64,000 nt of DNA from Antilocapra americana (GCA_007570785.1 ML664161.1:6212723-6276722), one strand, 5' to 3'; shown: positions 12,346 through 26,932, counted from the first letter of the stretch. The notes: generated by a model from the sequence alone, not told the origin. Numbers and translations are program-made.

Positions 12346-15300
12346 AACCATATTATCAAACTGAATTAAACCTGGTTCTTTTTTACTTTTTATAAATGCA
12401 ACTAAAAACAACATTTAAATCACATATGAGGCTCGTGTTATATTTCTATTGGACAATAATGTAGTAAGAGGCCTGTGACTGTGTGTTTACGACAGACAGG
12501 GTTAAAATGGAAAGAATCTGAACTATTTCATTTATTGGGTGTTTATAATAATAAAAGAGCAATCACTTGTTCCCTGGATAAAAATACACAGGTCAAAGCC
12601 ATACTGGAAGCACCCAAGCTACTCGGTAAAGAAAGTTAAATGTTAAAAGCCTGTTTCTTAAGATTATAGTGCTAGTTGTCAACATATATAACTTAGTCGA
12701 AATTGCTCATAACTTAATGTTCTCAAACTCATAACTTAATGTGCTCATCTAACTAATCTGATTGATAGTCCCAAACCCCTGAATGCTTTGCTCATTAATC
12801 CCTCTACAACATTAGTAAAATGTTAGAAATACACTAGTGAAAAATTATAGCTAACTAAATGATTATAAATGATCTTTGGTTTCTTAAGATAGATGTTTCC
12901 ACTTTATCTTAAAAATCCCTTCATTTGAGAACTTTTGAAGCACTGTGAGTAAAGACCAAATTTTTGCATATTTTTGTCAATGGTAGATACCTAGATAATT
13001 TAGAATATTAAGAAAAAACTAAAATTTCATCCACATAAAAATGTATTCACATATGTACGATAGATATTTCAGTAAATAGCTATCATTTTGTGTTTAAAGT
13101 GACAAATCTGGGCCATAGTATATTTATAAAATTGTCTTTGTAGAAGATACAGATACAGAATAAATGTTCATTATATTAACAGTGAAAACTAATCATTAAA
13201 AGAAGCATTATCAATGCTACACTAAAGTAAACCCAGTTACTATGTGAAAGGAATAACCTACAGCACATAGAAAAATTAGCAAGAAATTATAGTCACAATG
13301 CTGATAAATGTCATTTTCTCACTCCAAGATTCAAATGTTTTCCTTATAAAAATACACTATCTTGTTTTGACCAAACTCTTTTTCAACTATTTGCATCTTT
13401 GTCCATTTCCAGAACCTGACACCTTGTCAACTATCACAGGTAAAAGCTTTTGAAGATCTTCTACTACTCTTGTCCTAATAAGGTCACTGACCTTTCAGGC
13501 TCAACCCCAGCCCACCCCCTTCTTCATTTCCTCTCCTATCATTAGTCTGAAATGGCATCAACTACCTCTCAATTTTCCTCATCCCTTCAATGCCCCACCT
13601 CTTTAGTCCAAATTCACCTAATTAGGAACTTAATTTCCTTTTTTCCTTGATTGAGGAATTGATAACGGACAGATCCCATTCATCTCTGAATCACAGAAAA
13701 CTGCACTGATGAACTCTTCTTTAGAAACATCAAGCATTTATTCTAGAAACTGTCTTTTGGAAGCCAAGATTTTCCAAAGAGCATACTTTTCCAACTATAG
13801 AACTAAGCAAAAGTGTTGTATTTATTTTATTTTTAAAACTAAAATGGGAAGAGAAGAATCATTCAAATCTGATAAACATTCCATTTATTTGATATTTCTT
13901 TTTATATAGTCATAATTATTTACATTTAAAACAAGTAGATTGTCCCGTAAGGTGGCAAATAATTGTGTTCTATTAATACTAGAAAATTACCAGACAGGAT
14001 TTAAATAGATATATCACAAAAGATTAATAACTCCTTGAAACTGGTTATTTTTTTTAATTAAGTAAAAAGAATTTTTTACACCAGAAATGATACATGTGAG
14101 CTAGATGTCTACAACCAAGTAGAAGTCACATATTAAAGTGACTATCTAGGTTGTCACCTAACTTTAATATGAAATGATCTCCTTGACTCTGATGGTGATA
14201 ATTTAACTGCAGAGTTTTCTACTTAACAATTCAAAGAACATACATAAAAATATTACTGTGTTTTTTTTCCCCAAAGCATCCTATGACGTTTAAAAATGGT
14301 AGCAGAAGAAAAACCAATCTAACAATGTTATTCTACTACTCAACTCAAACTTTCAATGTCTAATTTCAAGTCCTGCTCGTTAAAGGAATGAAAATATCAA
14401 CATCATTACAAACCTTGGAACTTATCATCAAAATAAAGAGTAAAGACAAGTCAACTTCATTTTATCCAATAGGAACTTGAACCCAACAGTACATTCTGCC
14501 ATAGGGCATCAGCACAAATCATTTCACCAACTTTTATCTTATGACAAATTTACTCAATGCAGAAGAGAATTAGTGAAATAGGTTACTTGAGAAGAGAATG
14601 CAATTCCTTTAAAGGAAAAAAAAGTCCCTTTCAAGCATATGTCTCGCTGCTTCCTGCTTTCTTCGGTGGGCCATTGAACTCAATGAGGGTTAAAGCATTG
14701 CTATCTGGACCAAAACTGTGCTAACATGATTTAGACTCTCCTGGCAAAAGGGAAGTTACACTATTAATTTTAAATTTTTCCAAGAAGTCAAAATTTATGC
14801 TTATAAAAATAAAAATTACCAAAACAATTTATTGTTGAAGCATTGCTCATTTTCTTCCTCATTGAATGATTCATACTATAAAAGCCTATAGCATGTACAA
14901 AGGATTTATTTATAAGAGATAGCCATTGGTAAAATGACCTCAAATTCAGAAAGAAAACAAATTCTAGGAAAATAAAGTAGAAAGTAAGAACAAAACCACT
15001 TTTAAAAGACAAAATTAATAAACTACCTCATGAATTTCAGAAAAAATAATATTAAACTATTTTTGCCTGAAAATACAATTGCTAAATCAGAATAATCATT
15101 CGTAATTAACAATAAGTTAAATGGAAAATTTATGCTAGTGAAGAATAAGTAATCTGAATTCTATCTTGGAGCCCTATTAAAAACATTAATAAATAAGAAA
15201 AAAAGGAGAGATCAGTTTTACACATTGCCATATTTTCATTTTCTCCATCTCCTGATGCTACTCCAAATTAATCCTAAATAAATAAATGTAAATAATTAGG

Positions 15301-18300
15301 TGACATTCAGAATCTTCTTCAGCAAGCAGCAGTATTACAAGACCATTCAAACCAGATATGTTATATAGCTGAAATATTAGCTGGAAAGCAAAAGAAGAAT
15401 TAAAAAATTAAAATCGAATAATGTCTTCTAAAGATGTGAAATATAACCTTATTTCCGTCTTACACACAAATCTTAAGAACTTGTATTTCTAAAAAACAAT
15501 TACTGTCTTGACACAGAACTTCATATTATCAATATAAATTCTATAAATGGACATATTGGTAAAGCCAGCTGCAATTTATTACAATAAGACTAAAATTTTT
15601 TCTCAAAATATTCAAATGATACAGTATTTCACCCTATTCTTCTAATAATAACCAGGATACATTTTTTTCTAATATACTGGACAAGTTTTAAGTGTCTTAA
15701 GCAAATAAGAGAATATTTGCTCCATTCTTATACAGCTAACTGGTAGATTTCACATAGCCAAAATCTTTTATCGCTTCTTTCCTTTCTACTGTGTAAACCT
15801 ACTTAATGTTATTATATAATGAACTGAGTAATAAAATCCTGAAGATTTTCCATTGAGTGGAATGAATCCCAATGTACTGAGAGGTTTTTTTAAAATGAAT
15901 AATGTTAGGAAAAAATTAAAAGAAGATGTTATAGCATTTAAAATCCAAGTACCAAAAGTATCTAGCCTAGTAAATAAGATCATATTCACAACATGTTTTT
16001 GGCACTCACACTGCCAGTAATCCCAGAAAGATTTGCCATCTCCCTAGACTGCCCAAGGATGTATTAACTCTCCAAAACCTCATGCCTAGCAATTTTCCCC
16101 CTTATTCCAAACAACTGATCATTATTTCTCCTCTAAAGTTGCCAGAAATTCCTCACTGCCTATAAAGCTTAATTTACTAATTCATAATATTTCCATATTT
16201 ATGTATTAAGCTACTTTCACAAGACACAAAAGAATATATTTTCCAAAAACTGGCAGTTTCTGTTTTTCTTTTTTAGTTTAGTGTGGTTGTATTATCCTCA
16301 TGTTAAATCCTAGCCTGGCCTTTAACTTTATCTTGGAAATACTATATAGCTGTACCCTTAGGAAATGTGTGCAAAATTTAAAAGAATTCATGTTTTATGG
16401 CTAAATCCTAGAAGACTGAGAAGAGGTAGAATGCCAGGAATGTTGCTAGAGTCTCAGAACGTCAGGCCAAGTGAATGGTCGCCATGAAAATACAGCTGTA
16501 TATGTTTGCGTGGGCATATGTTTGTTCAGTTTTCTCTACCCTTCCCGAGCTGGGCCTTCAGCTTTAGGTCATTCTGCAAACAAGCCCCAGGAGACACACA
16601 ATTACACTCCCCTGGAGACTGACCCCTTAGAGTGCCCACCTGTAGCCAAACACAGATCGCATCCCAGAGCAATGAATTAGCACTCTAAGCTGATTAGAGC
16701 AGCTCGGCACAACTCTATTTTATTGACACAATGAAGAGAGGACAGAAAAGGGCCTGAAATGAGAAAATCATTTCCATGCTGACTGAATTAAAAGAACAAA
16801 AGAGCTCCTTGCAGTTGCAGCATTCAATTTGTCGGGAAAAAAGGAAGCCACTTAATGGCTCACAATAGATCTGAGCAGACAGATGAAATTTAAAACTTCA
16901 GCATGAGTGCGATTAGCAGCGCAACATATTCTAAATCATTTCCTCCATATGCATAATTTCGTTTGATTATTTAGTTCTGAGTTTTACAAAAACACTGGGC
17001 TAGATGTTATCTTCAAAATGTCTTGACTTTTCATTTTTCAAAATCACAGACGGGTTTCTCATTGTATGTTAATGTCCTCTGGTGACAATATAAATGGAAC
17101 AAAACAAGTGTGGCTCATGTTTTCCTTTCACCTTTAATTTCCAAAAATGAATGTATAAACAGAGGTTAATTTGTGGGAACTAGGATTGCAAAGTAATCTG
17201 CGAAATAATTTACAATTTGAAGCCAAATAAATTATATGCAACAGGAGCCCTTCCACATGGGGAAGGCAAACAATTATTGCACCCAGAGGCTGCAAATAAA
17301 CTCCTCTGCGTTAAAACTCGAGTGTGTCAAACTTGATGTCTTCCTTAGTATAAAAGATATCATTCATAGCATTAAGAGCAATATAGTTAAGACTAGCTTC
17401 CAAATGTCTGTTCTTTTTTAAATTTTGCTCAATTGACTATTGTTTTGCTTGTTCTGACTTCTAAATTCTTGAGTTGAATCTGAAATTGATGTCAAAAATG
17501 ATCACTTAATAAGCAAGATTTATCTTTAGAAATAAACATGTTACAACATTGAAAATGCTCTAGAATTCCTCTTTACTCTATTTCTTTCATTTTCCAAACT
17601 TACAAGAAAAATCTAAATGTCTAAACCATAATGGAAAAACATAATTGATTTTCATGAACGGCTCGAATGTTTGTTTTCAATGGAGATTTTTCTCTTGCCA
17701 GTGTTAACGTTCAGGGTTTAACAATTAAAAGAATGGGAGCAAAGATCTTAGCTTTTGATTAAGCTCACATTTTCATTTTCCACACCTAAACCTCCATTAA
17801 GAAAGGGTTTTGGGTTAAAGTGGTCCTTCAGATTTTTCACCTCTCATCTTGGCTCCTAATCCAAATGAAGAAAATTCACTCTTTCCGATCATGAAACATC
17901 CTTTGCCAAAGTGATGAGGTGCAATGTAAGCTGAACAAAAAGTTAAAGAACTAGTCGAAGGAGAAAAAAAAATGACTCGGAGATACTTTGGGATTCGATA
18001 TTTGGGGTTCATTACTACTTAATTTGCTAAGTGAAATTTCCCTGGAGGAAAAGCCCAGGGTAGTCTGAAGACAGCAAAAGCACAAGTGATCTTGCCGGCC
18101 GCTTCCACTCTCTTGACTAAATGAGGTAAGGGTTTTTTATATAAAGAGAAACTATAAAGCTTGTGGATATTTTAACAAAATCAGCGTAGTGTAACTTTGC
18201 TGACAGCTTGTCACATTTCACTGACTGTCTGTCTGGGGTACCGTGATAACATCTGCATTCACTCAGTATGAGAGCTTAACATAAGACAAAAAAGTGGGCC

Positions 18301-21300
18301 CTGCCACAGACGGTTCCATGAGTCTGTCAGTTCTGACATGTCATCTGAATTTTTTGAATCACTAAACACTTTTGAGACTCTGGTACTTATTATCTTTCCT
18401 TAGTTTCTATGCTCGCTCAGCAATGCTGGAAAATGTAAAATTTGCAAGTAAGGTAGTGGACGTCCCAGGCTTTTTGTTGTCTAATCCGCAGGCCCTCATT
18501 CATGCTCACTGTTAATCTCTTAAGACATTATAAAACTGTTAGACAAAGAAACGTGAATACCTCTGCTTCTTGCAAGAATGGGAGGAAACCAAGGAAAATC
18601 GGGATCATGCTAAGCTATTCTTTTCACTATGAAAATGGTAACTTAAACCTGTTGCATCAAATTATCTATAATTCCCCACACTAAGGCAAATGTTTTTGAA
18701 GAATGAACAAGAGTAGTGTCACAGAAGGAGAAAAATGATCACAGAATTTTCAAAATCTGCCAGATTTGATGTCAACGGGGCATGAGGATCCGGATTGTTG
18801 AATTTCTCACTGTTTCTACTTTTCATGCCATGTTACATGGCGTGTGGTTAATATGCTTTTGTGAAAGCTCATAAAAAAGTTTACCAATACTCACAAGTAA
18901 TCATCAAATATTCCAAATAATTTTGTTCTTTACAAGGAACACTGGGAAAGCTAAAAGCTACCTAACAATAGCCTTAAAAATGTGGTTAAAATTCATTAAA
19001 ATGCTACATATCACAGATTTTAATGAGTAATTTTGTCCTCAACGCTAGAAAACTTGACAGCATTGTTTCTGTAAAGCCTAAATATAAATGGATCCTTGGA
19101 GCCAGAGAGAACACGTTTATGAATCACATAAAACAGCTGAAGCTGCGTTTTTATCTCCTTTTTGCAGTCATTCAGGACATTCAGCCAAAACTCCACGCAT
19201 TTGTCCTCTCAGTAACCAAGAGTCAGGGAACGGAGAAAATAATATTAAATTAAGAGGCAAATTTTCTTCTGGACCCCAAATACCTATTTCCCTTTTTCAT
19301 AAGCACATGCTTAACACCTGCAAATAATTTAAGTATAGCCAAGTGCCCCCGTAAGTGACTAACTACAGGTGGGTTCTCCACCTGCATCCTTGAAATGACT
19401 AACTGTCCCCCAGATGGTCAGGTCCTGTGTAGATCTGCTCCGAAGGAAAGTGACACATATTAGATGGATAACCAGTTAATTAAACCAAAAGTATTAGGTA
19501 AAGAGGGTGGGACTGACATTTGGCTAAAGGCAAGAAAAAATATATAGAAAAAGAAAACAAGGGGAAATAAAGAGGGAAAGAGGAAGAAAGACAAGGCATG
19601 GGAAGAGGGGAGGGGAAAGAAAGCTGGCATGGGTCACACTGTCCTCCACTGCTGGGACACACAGGACATGCCTGTGGAGTTAACACACCAATTAATTAGT
19701 AATCAGCAAAAATAAGGATGCATTTTGGAGCCACATAGTATCTTCTGCCTCCTCATAATGCTTTATATAAATTCAAACTGAAAAACAATTTTCCATTGAT
19801 GTAAAACCCCTCCTAATGGAAAAACTGGGTAAACAACGCCTACACTGTCAATTCCTCTACTGTGGATAGAAGATTTTGTGCCTAGTCCTCACTTCCTTCG
19901 GCATCTCATCACCTTGTAACTCTTTCAAGAGCTTCAACATAGTGTCATTCGCTTGATGTTTAGTCTGTGCCTAAAATGTCAGCTGTTTATTATTTTTACA
20001 TTTTCCCACTAACACAATGGCACTTCAGGATAAAGGGCAAGGTTTCCGACAATCTCGGTGATCAAAAAACTTGTATTAAATAGATGTTTTCGTTCTTCCT
20101 AAAAATACAGGGTCATTCATCTTTAAAAAGCTAGATGGACCAGTTTTTGTTACTACATTATTTTCTCTGACCTTTCTGTAATCTGCCTACGACTGGCCCT
20201 GTTTTAGACACTGTATTATTACTTCAAGGAGAATGTGCTTTGCCTAGAGCCACAGAAAATCATCTTTTCTTTATGCTAAACAGAAGACCAATATGGTGGA
20301 AGGATTTAGAGATCTAGGACAAGAAGACAGAAAGGTAACTGTCCAAATGTAGTCTTTCTGTCCAAACTCCTAAACTCAGGAGTCTCACAAGGAGGAAGTG
20401 TTTGGGGTTTAGAATAAAATGAACAGAAATCAATGTGTGAGAGAATAAACACAGATAAAGTTTTTCATGAGATGAGAATAAAACTTACAAAAGTTGTAAA
20501 GAGGCTGCAAACAACAGCAGTTTTCAAATGATGACAGATAAATTCACAGCTGACAAAGCCTCAGTGAGGGGCAACTGATGATGGAAATACCCCCTGATGT
20601 ATGCTATATTTTCAATCTCATCCATCTTGGGTAGTGAATTCTAATGTCATTTTGTGGCAGTTAGTGCTTCTTTTTCATATGTTTTGCTGTAGTAGAATTA
20701 ACTAATCCCCCAGCTCTATCCATGTCCATATCACATCACATCACAATTCTGACTTTCTTGACTTAAAAGTCCTAATATTTTAAGTGTTACTTTACCTGAT
20801 TACAGTACCTTTCATCCTACCACACAGAAATATAAAGCAAAATGATGCTTTTTCTGAGGTGCTTAGCTGGAATATACATAGAAATTCAAACTCTTCAATC
20901 ATACTTTACAACTGCATCTTAGACTCTCAGTGAGGTTCATGGAAGATTTGCAGAGCAGAAACTAAGAGACATGGATCTCCAATTGGCTTATCAATCAGTT
21001 ATGGTGGTTGAGTAAAGAATCAAATCTCAAATGAACACTTTTTGAGTCAAGTTCACCAAGTGACATTATATATATACCTCCCTCCTCACTATAATACCCT
21101 TTATAATGTTCCAGACAAATCAATGTTCAGGAGTCCGTACGGAGCTGTGTAATTCAAATCACAGCAATTCATGATTTCATCAAGTACTACTTTCTGTATT
21201 TTTCAGTCTGGCTCATCTATAGGCAAACTCTACTATTCTTCAACCTTTATATTGCTGACAATACTCTTATAGAATTAACATCTTCAAAGGAGAATTCCCA

Positions 21301-21774
21301 TGCTTTGGAGGGTACAAGGAAAGTGAAAATTCTCTCGTTATAATCAGATACACATCTGGTTTCCTTGAGATTACTGCCTTTCCCAAGTTAAAAAAAGAAA
21401 ACAAAGTCCTAACTTCTTATTAAACCTTCCAATTAAGTCTATTACTAAATCCAGATTGTTCTCAGTGGAGGCCCCACATGAAAAAAGATCCTAGGATATA
21501 GCAGAGTTTGTATGAGGAAAGAATCATTAGTATATGCCAGTGTGCTGACAATTAAGTCCATGCTGTGGAAGTTAAAAGACATTAACATGAGGTTATAATA
21601 GTCAGGAGAACTGAAGGGAGAAGATAGCTGAGCTCCAGGGAAGCAGAGGCCATGACCAGTGATCCACCCTACAAGCCTTCCTTCAAGAAGTTTCTACCCA
21701 TACCTGGACAAACTCAACTTTGGGCTATTATTACTTTCAGCTATAAATCTTCAACCAAATAATTCAAGTACCTG
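12346..21774. other. 9.4 kb stretch without recognisable young transposons
   Basis: No BovB, Bov-tA, CHR or L1 copy was recognised in this interval, unlike the rest of the window. It contains AT-rich unique sequence, some blocks that look like conserved non-coding DNA (especially 16450-17330) and a purine-rich tract near 19.55 kb. None of the short ORFs resembles a known protein. Confidence 0.6.
19547..19623 (+). repeat. Purine-rich tract
   Basis: About 77 nt on the + strand are nearly all A and G (GAAA, GGGAAA and GGGGAGGGG units), with only scattered pyrimidines. The minus-strand reading gives a Ser/Pro/Phe-rich artefact ORF. Confidence 0.75.
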
Positions 21775-21782
21775 CTTCTAAT

Positions 21783-21996
21783 CGGGCTTCTCAGGTGGCA
21801 CCAGTGGTAAAGAAGCCATCTGCCAATGAAGGAGAGACAAGAGACGTGAGTTTGATCCCTGGGTCGAGAAGATCCACTGGAAGAGGAAATGGCAGTCCGC
21901 TCCAGTATTCTTGCTGGAGAATCCCGTGGACAGTAGAGCTTGACAGGCTACAGTTCATAGGGCCACAAAGAGTCAGACACCACTGAGCAACTTAGC
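21783..21996 (+). mobile_element. Bov-tA SINE with target-site duplication
   Basis: Complete-looking Bov-tA from GGGCTTCTCAGGTGGC through GATCCCTGGGTCGAGAAGAT, CTCCAGTATTCTTGCTGGAG to AGAGTCAGACACCACTGAGC. It is flanked by the direct repeat CTTCTAAT at 21775-21782 and 21997-22004. Confidence 0.95.
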
Positions 21997-22004
21997 CTTC
22001 TAAT

Positions 22005-23164
22005 ATCCCATGAGTCAAAAAGCTTACCCCCAGTTTCCAAAAGCACATATTTTGGTATTTCTTTGTGAGAAACAAAGTTTCGTTGCTTCTTGCATTCAGA
22101 ATTTTCAGAGGTAACAGTGAACAGTAACATTTTACATATGAGAAATTATACTGGGTCTTCTATAGAGTCTGATCTCCAAATTTCTGCCCAGAAGTTCTCA
22201 GGACCCACTGACCTACCAGGTAAAATTTTACAAAAATTTAAGAATAAATAAATGACAATATTAAAAAGTGTAATAAATAAATAACAATATACAAAAAGAT
22301 TAGGATATGTATCTCCACTCATCTAAACCATCAATACTGCCATACAGTCAATATATCTAGTTATGACATTGTTCTCAGTGATTCAGAGCCATTCTCACTT
22401 AATGAGGAATTCCACTGATGCCACAGGGCCCAGGAAGAAAGCAAATTCAGCAAGATGACTAGGGTTGTTATTTCCTGTTAACAAGGTCAAAGTTTTGTGA
22501 ATAGGCAGGGTATGCTCTCCTCATTTAAGACAAGACATTGCCACCTTAGCAAGAAGTGTGTTTGTTCTTAGGTTATTCAGAAAGGACACCACCACTGTCC
22601 TCACGGAAAAAGAGCATGAACTGGAATAAAAGCACACCTAAATCTCCTGCAAATCCACATAACAGGTCAACCTCTCTGCAGAGAAAATCAGCCTCATTAC
22701 TATCTGGATAAAACCTGAGGGGGCAGAGTTTGCAAGACATGGGAATGCTGAGGGCCAAGGAAGATTAGGAAGAATGAAGAGAAGAGAGAGTCTTCCAAAG
22801 AAAGAATACATCAAGAGAGTTATGGTGAGGGGAGCTTAAAAGGTGAGCTCTTACCTCTCTCAACCCCACTCAACCATGCTAGGAGAACATAAGTTCATCA
22901 GACAGGAAGTCACAATTTCCTCCTCTGCACTGTTTAGAAATGCTAACTCAAGTCTTTAGTAAAAGAACCACTTAAAAATCCATCAGTGTTGCAAATATGT
23001 CGGGTCAAGGAAGATCACTTGCCCACACTGATCACAAAGGAGAACCCATTTTCTGTGATGCAGTGGCTCTGCCAACCTGAAGAGCACTAACTCCAAAGAC
23101 TGAATTCCCCAATCTTTCTCTCACAGGAAGGGATCCCAACTTTTGAATGATGATGGTGGTAAGG
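22005..23164. other. Non-coding intronic stretch, no gene seen
   Basis: Contains AAATAAATAA-type simple sequence at about 22240-22290. No gene or firm repeat was recognised. Confidence 0.5.
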
Positions 23165-23445
23165 TTGTTAAAATCACTTGGCTTTGAAGTGCTTACTATA
23201 GCACACCAAGTCCTACTTTAAGCCTTTACAATAATCTGCACTGTAATCTTTACCAAAAAAAAAAAAATCCTACCAGGAAGATCCAATTGCTACTACCATA
23301 TTACAGATGAGGAAACTGAGACCAAACGTGGTTTAGTACTTGTTCAAGGTCACTAAGTTAGTAAGTGGTAGAGAATTCAACCAAGTTCATTTGTCTTTAG
23401 ACCCAGTGCCCTGGGCAGGTCCTGTGTTACACTGCCACCTTTTTT
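23165..23445 (-). mobile_element. MIR SINE, long copy
   Basis: Reverse-complement MIR: a 3' end part (GTGCTTACTATAGCACACCA), an A-run at about 23256-23268, then the core ATTACAGATGAGGAAACTGA, TTCAAGGTCACTAAGTTAGT and AAGTGGTAGAGAATTCAACC. It is clear despite age. Confidence 0.85.
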
Positions 23446-26400
23446 TTAGAGACAAGCCCATGATACTTGTGTTCTATTGTAGAGGACCAAATGATATTTT
23501 TTAACAATGCCTTAGTATACAGTTGAGGCTGAACTAAGTCATACCCCAGGGACAGGATGAAATTTATACCTGTATCTTTTCAAAGATGTCTGAGTATAGA
23601 ATCTTCTCTCTAACCAGCTGACTTTCCCTTCAAAACAAGGCTTTGGTTTTAAGCTACTTTCATTATGAAAATATCAATTCGAAAAACAGAAACACATATC
23701 AAACGTGCTTTGATTTCATGTTTACAAAACACAATTATACTGCTTCAATACAAGAGAAATTGTTCAACAAGCATCTGCTTTCTATGTAATTTAACTTAAT
23801 TTGTATCCTTCCCAGGGTGCATGGGCCCCCATAGAGACAAAATCTCTAAAAGCTTAAGGACATAGAGCATATCCACAAGGATAAGATGAAGTAGGGAGCA
23901 AGTGTCTGAGACAGCATTCAGAAACTCAAAGTCAGAGCTACTCTAGACCTCAGTGAGACCTCGGAGGAGAAAGTTGGGTGACATTTCCAGGTCCTAATTC
24001 CAAGTTGGGGCAAGAACTTATGGTTCCAGGAACCCAGGTCAGTGTTCCTTCCAATATCTTGCAAGGCCTCAGTGAAACACAAACCACTAGACAGATGACA
24101 AAGAAGCAAGCCAGGGAGCCACACCACATGAATGGGCAGATTGTTGAGGGAAGGGGGTGGGGAGAAGGAGTCAGGGCTGAAGGATAATATGGTTTTACAG
24201 AAATCTCTTTGCAAGTAGATCCTGTGGTTTCCAACGTGGCAGCCCAAGAGAAAGAACAACTGACTGACAGCATGAACAAAGGCAAGGACACTCTCACAAA
24301 GGGAGATACAGGAGTCACAGGGCTTCGTGCATATCACTAATACACTTCATCATGTCGAGACCAAGAATAACAGTGAGGAAAAGCCCACCCGACACAAGGG
24401 TCCCTTTATTCCTTGGGCTTTCCTGTTTCACACACACTTTACCTGATGAAATGTTAGAACTTTTGCTTCTATTTCTGCAGAATCTTTTTGATTTTTCCAC
24501 ATTTAACTAGCACATTTCCTAATTATTTAGCGTCCCTATTTTTTTTTTTTCTGCAAAGTAATGCACTGTGCACACAGGCAACATATTTGGAAGTTAATGA
24601 AATCAGATGAAAATTGCTTAGATTAAAATTTCCCCATTTCTTCACTACAGTGTCTGCCACCTACTGTTCGGCCACAAAATACCGCAGCCCCTGCATCAAT
24701 AAAACTTGGTATTAATATTCTCTGAGGTGGAAAGACTCGATTAGCCTTTTCCCCCGCTTCTCCTGTTCTTTGCTTCCAACTGCGTTGAGCTTTGGAACCT
24801 TCTGACAAATGGCCATTATTCTCTGGGCTGGTAAAAAATTTCTAAACTTTAGGGGAAATGTCATTGGTTGAAAGCCCAAGGGAATTGGCTTGTTGAATTA
24901 AATGATAAATATATGCATTTAAGGTCATTAGAGACTTTATCTCCTGTGAAGGCTATATTTGTCAGATTGATATAATTTCTCTCAACTGAGTACTTAACTC
25001 CATCGGCCAACATTATTACGATTATTCCTTTCCCTTTAAGTGGGAGACTTCTGGCGAACAGCACGTGTGTTCTTTCTGGTGCAGCTTCTTGAGCGATCAA
25101 GGCCCACCTTTGTTTCATTTCTTATGCAATTTTCACCTCTGACCCAAGAAATGAGTCCTGGGCTTCCTGAACTTTATTGCCTGTTAATAGACTGCTGGCT
25201 CTCTTTTCAGCAGTAATAGAAATGGTGGAGAGGCATTTCATTTAAGAGGCTGGCAGACTGCAGCCCGAAAGACAATGTCAGAATTAAAAGTCAGCCTGGC
25301 CAAGAAACAATATAAAGACCATGGTGACATGAAAGAGGAAGTTTTCCATATTCCATCCCAGATTGAACAGCCACTATATAAATAAGCACAGCATCCCAGA
25401 TCTAATTATTTTCCCACTGCACAATGGCAGATACCCTGAATGGTGCTAAGTGATTGAACTAGTAATTCATCTTCAACTTACACCTATCTCCATATTTTGT
25501 TTCTCCTCATTAAGCTGGAGACATCAGCGACAAACTTATGAAGTGGCAGTCCTTGGCTTCATAAAATACACACAGATGCTCATCAGAGGCTCTTTCCTGC
25601 CAGCTTCTCAGTGACACGTGTTTATAATTTTGCCTGTACTTCATTTGCTGTGGTTTACTCTTAAGTACATCTGTTCAATTAAAATGGAAATGTGTGACAT
25701 GGCCTGTACTCAGCAACTTTGGAGCTTGTTAATGAAACGTTCTAAGGTTCCTGCTTGCGCCCTTTATTTGCAAAAGAAAATGATTGAAAAGTACAAATAA
25801 AAATCCCCTTTAAAACACATACAAAGAAGTCAACTGTTTTGTTAATAGTTAGGAAAGGACATTATTACTGTATAAGAACATTTTTTTTTCATGAAAGGAC
25901 ATTATTAAAAATGATTTGCTGCCTTGTGTTTGGAAACTTACATGAAAAGTCTGACAATATATTAAACTTGTTTATTACGACTTCATATAATTTTGAATAA
26001 TACTACTTTTTCCTTTGACAAGTGCAATAAACTCTACTGGTATAGACATAGGTTGATCATCATGAGTCAACTGTGTTGCTTAAAGAAACATGCCCAAACA
26101 ATCAGCTTTTGACGGCTGCATCTCCAGTTATTTACACTCAGCATCATGGTAATAACTCACCATTTCTATATTAATAAGGCAGTGAAATTTATTATGATGG
26201 TATTGAAAAGTTATTAAGTACTGCACCCCGAGTGACAAAGTGCCACAGCACTGTCACTATCCAAAAGCAGTTGCCCATTCATCACCTGCCTTTCCAGATG
26301 GTCCTGCATCTTTATCGCTCCCAGGTTGGTGACATCACCTGCTCACCCACTCAAAATTGATGATGAAAGCAAACAGATCTATCTTACTTACATTTACCAA

Positions 26401-26932
26401 ATCAATTTAATTTTTACAGGCTGTGGCTTGGTGACATATTGACTGTTTTCCTTAATGGCATCTACTGTATTTAATGCAAAGATGTCCTCTTTGATTCCTG
26501 GCTTGCATAATGTGTCATTTCATAATAAATTTTTCTAACATATTTACTTAATGGAAAGAATTATGACTGCTTGTCAGTTCTCTTATTAAACACAATGATA
26601 ATTCTTTTTCTTTTTGAGTATCATCCATTGGGTGACAGAGCTATTTTTAATCCTTCCTCATCTCTTAAGCGGACACTGACTTGGATACAAAGTAAGTTCT
26701 AATCAAACGCTGAACATCTGACTGATCACTCTCAACCCTGGAGTTCAGTGTAAGGGTTTTAATATCACTTAATTGTTATTATAGAAGCACTAGATTCTCA
26801 AGATATTAAATTATTATCTCTTTAAGAGATTAAAATAATTTATTAATGATAGCTAAAGATAAACATATGAAATGTCACTACAAAAAGAAACCAGCTGTAA
26901 ACTAGCTTGAATGGCTCATATGATGTTTAATA
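23446..26932. other. Repeat-poor block, candidate conserved non-coding DNA
   Basis: No young transposon was recognised. From about 24500 to 26900 the sequence is of high complexity and dense in homeodomain-type words (TTAATTGT, CATTAAG, TTTAATGC), E-boxes (CACGTG near 25061, CACCTG near 26334) and TGACATCAC near 26330. The two ORFs of 122 and 139 codons near 24.0-24.3 kb overlap each other and resemble nothing known. Function is inferred from composition only. Confidence 0.4.

Noticed and set aside
23918..24337. Two overlapping ORFs of 122 and 139 codons
   Set aside because: They overlap each other in different frames, show no known domain and no splice or promoter context. Likely chance in a less AT-rich patch.
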